Source: Chloroflexia bacterium (GTDB lineage Bacteria > Chloroflexota > Chloroflexia > Thermomicrobiales > UBA6265). From it: a stretch of DNA of 13,986 nt. The notes beneath the pieces are model-generated. The model did no database searches. It was not told the DNA's origin and saw only the letters and a program-made list of their open reading frames with translations. Shown piece after piece: positions 12,570-13,986 of the stretch. Numbering within the stretch: position 1 is the first letter of the stretch; each line of letters opens with the position of its first letter. Both the position numbers and the translations under genes were made by a program. The stretch is from assembly GCA_030430125.1 (NCBI GenBank), contig JAUIGA010000039.1, positions 1 through 13,986 on the forward strand, written 5' to 3'.

Positions 12570-13784
12570 CTACTCGCGATTTCGGGCACCGCGGAGGATG
12601 GCGGCCTTGTCGGCCGGCAGGAGATAGCCGCGTTGGGCCTCGCTCCAGGGGCGGGCGAGACCACATGTCGCGAACGCATCGCCGGCGGCCGCGACCGCAC
12701 GAGCGACGTCGGCGTGCACCGCCAGACCAAGCCGGTCACGGAGGGTCGCGCCGTCGAAGCGCTCGTCCGGGTTGTCGACCATCAGGTCGAGCATGCGACG
12801 CGCGGGCATATCGCCGAGCCTCGCCAGGATGTCGCGGACGATCTCGACGTCGGCCTCGGTGAGCTCGCGCAGGGGCGCCAGCTCGACGCCATCGCGATCG
12901 ACCCGCGACGGCTGGCGACGGAACGCAGGCATGACCTCCCGCGCGACGGCGCGCAGCACCGGCACCTCCGCTTCCGTCCGCGGCCAGGGCAGGGTGATGT
13001 CACTGAACCCGGCGTCGTGGTAGGCGGCGACTCCCTCGGCGAAGGCGTCAACCGACGCCAGCAGGTTGATCGACGGGCTGACCACCCGCGCAAGCGAGCG
13101 GGGATCGCGTCCCTGCTCCTCGCAGAGGGCGTCCATGCGGGTGTTGAGCGCGCGGCCCTCGTCCGGGGTGGCGACGGCGTTCCACATGTCGGCGTGTTTC
13201 ACCGCGAGGCGCATCATGCGGGGTTTCGTGGCGCCGATCAGCACCGGCATGCGCGGCTGCTGCAGCGACTTGGGCTGGAAGGGGGCGTCGAGCAGCTGGT
13301 AGTGGACGCCGTCGTAGGTGGAACGCTCCTGACGCTGGAGCAAATCCCACATCTCCAGTGCCTCCTCGAAGCGGTCGACGCGCTCCTTCGGCGGCGGGAA
13401 AGGGATGCCATAGGCCTCGTGCTCGCGCTCGGTCCAGCCAGCGCCGACGCCGAAGACGACGCGGCCGCCGGAGACGTGGTCGACGCTGATCGCCTGCTTG
13501 AGCAGGATCGCCGGATGGCGATAGGTGTTGCCGGCAACCATCACGCCGAGGCGCAGCGACTGGGTGAAGGGCGCCAGCGCGCCGAGCATGGTGTAGGCCT
13601 CGTGGGTGGGCTCGTTGACATCGAAGAGTCCGTAGAAGTGGTCGACGAGGTAGAGGGAATCGAACCCGAGCGTCTCGGTCTCGCGGGTTCTCGCGAGCAA
13701 TTCCGGCCACGGCAGTCGCTGGCCGAGCACGATACCGAAGCGTGGCGACGGATCGACGACAGGATAGGCGGGTGTCGAGGGCAT
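12570..13784 (-). CDS. LLM-class flavin-dependent oxidoreductase with an extra C-terminal domain
   Basis: 404 residues from ATG (13784-13782), with AAGGAG six bases upstream; the frame is open to 13958 without another site. Bacterial luciferase-like TIM barrel features are seen: FGIVLGQRLPWPELLARTRE, ETLGFDSLYLVDHF, LRLGVMVAGNTYRHPAILLK, QAISVDHVSGGRVVFGVGAG and the loop after it, and PRMPVLIGATKPRMMRLAVK. These families use reduced FMN or F420; the sequence does not decide which. The barrel ends near residue 300. The last 100 residues (LTEADVEIVRDILARLGDMP ... TCGLARPWSEAQRGYL) form a separate, helical, DUF6416-like unit. Its neighbours are the ArsR-type gene downstream and a divergent gene across the LexA-like box. 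Confidence 0.9.
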   Translation of the reverse strand: MPSTPAYPVVDPSPRFGIVLGQRLPWPELLARTRETETLGFDSLYLVDHFYGLFDVNEPTHEAYTMLGALAPFTQSLRLGVMVAGNTYRHPAILLKQAISVDHVSGGRVVFGVGAGWTEREHEAYGIPFPPPKERVDRFEEALEMWDLLQRQERSTYDGVHYQLLDAPFQPKSLQQPRMPVLIGATKPRMMRLAVKHADMWNAVATPDEGRALNTRMDALCEEQGRDPRSLARVVSPSINLLASVDAFAEGVAAYHDAGFSDITLPWPRTEAEVPVLRAVAREVMPAFRRQPSRVDRDGVELAPLRELTEADVEIVRDILARLGDMPARRMLDLMVDNPDERFDGATLRDRLGLAVHADVARAVAAAGDAFATCGLARPWSEAQRGYLLPADKAAILRGARNRE

Positions 13785-13888
13785 GGAGGCTCCTTGGTCG
13801 CGGCATGGCGTGCAGTCGGCCCAGCATCGCATTGCGCATCCCGGCCCGCAAGCGTGGCGCACATTTGGCAGTTCGATGCGTTCGGCAT

Positions 13889-13908
13889 AATAGAACATTT
13901 GTTCTATT
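13889..13908. promoter_or_regulatory. LexA/DinR-type SOS box candidate
   Basis: AATAGAACATTTGTTCTATT consists of two exact 9-base inverted arms around TT and contains GAAC-N4-GTTC, the consensus core of the LexA (DinR) box in Gram-positive bacteria. It lies 40 bases before the start of the plus-strand gene at 13949. A CATAAT (13886-13891) with TTGGCA (13865-13870) upstream could be the overlapped promoter, though the 15-base spacer is short. On the minus strand TATTAT overlaps the same arm and could serve the LLM gene. Confidence 0.6.
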
Positions 13909-13948
13909 TCATGTTCGCAGACCTGCACCGCAGGGACAGGAGGACCGC

Positions 13949-13986
13949 ATGACGACACGACTCGATCTCCGCACGATGGTTCGACG
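13949..13986 (+). CDS. Start of a gene cut by the right edge, under the LexA-like box
   Basis: ATG at 13949 with CAGGAGG (13938-13944) as a good ribosome site. Only 12 codons are visible (MTTRLDLRTMVR). No family can be told from these. The palindrome at 13889-13908 is the main clue to its regulation, and suggests a DNA-damage-linked gene. Confidence 0.65.
   Translation, partial: MTTRLDLRTMVR

Noticed and set aside
12492..13952. Long plus-strand frame opposite the LLM oxidoreductase and ArsR promoter
   Set aside because: The minus-strand gene has a clear family match and ribosome site; the plus frame is a high-GC shadow.
1..13986. CRISPR array, tRNA, rRNA or insertion sequence
   Set aside because: No regularly spaced direct repeats, cloverleaf or transposase-like product was seen on reading either strand.

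Overview
The window is high-GC bacterial DNA with compact gene spacing, clear AAGGAG/GGAGG ribosome sites before most genes, and sigma70-type promoters. The secreted proteins carry an 'EASPAA'-like stretch just after the signal peptide, and there is an LLM-type flavin oxidoreductase, a WYL regulator and a Tat-exported flavoenzyme. This mix suggests a chloroflexote of the Thermomicrobia/Sphaerobacter kind. That assignment is from general resemblance only.

Layout. (1) 1-2640: the tail of an unknown gene, a small membrane protein on the minus strand, a solitary SPP1-type phage portal protein, and a PRC-barrel/DUF2171-like protein. (2) 2660-3745, minus strand: a three-gene operon of an isochorismatase-like protein, which has lost two of its three catalytic residues, and two small helical proteins that look related to each other. 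A WYL transcriptional regulator (3992-4960) is transcribed divergently from it. (3) 4961-8275, minus strand: the most unusual part. A tight operon with a strong promoter encodes a MauE-like membrane redox protein, a MauD-like membrane-anchored thioredoxin, a 105-residue Tat-type precursor with 11 cysteines, a secreted two-repeat protein with four cysteines, and a polytopic membrane protein whose reading frame is interrupted by an in-frame TGA. Its base composition is visibly less GC-rich than its surroundings. A second copy of the 3' end of the WYL gene lies just beyond its promoter, so the module looks inserted. (4) 8442-9143, plus strand: a membrane-anchored C39-like cysteine peptidase. (5) 9314-11480, minus strand: a Tat-exported flavin amine oxidase followed by a membrane-anchored class I cytochrome c, which reads as an amine dehydrogenase/electron acceptor pair. 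(6) 11852-12493, minus strand: an ArsR-type regulator, probably translated from a leaderless mRNA, directly coupled to a PspB-like membrane/coiled-coil protein. (7) 12570-13784, minus strand: an LLM-class flavin oxidoreductase with an additional C-terminal domain. (8) 13889-end: a near-perfect LexA-type palindrome and the start of a plus-strand gene.

How it fits together. The central operon resembles the maturation half of a methylamine-utilisation (mau) cluster (membrane E, thioredoxin D, cysteine-rich small protein A), but without a heavy chain or a MauG. The inferred role is disulfide formation or isomerisation outside the membrane for a new cysteine-rich secreted protein, with the two-repeat secreted protein as partner. 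The amine oxidase/cytochrome c pair is a separate extracytoplasmic oxidation system.
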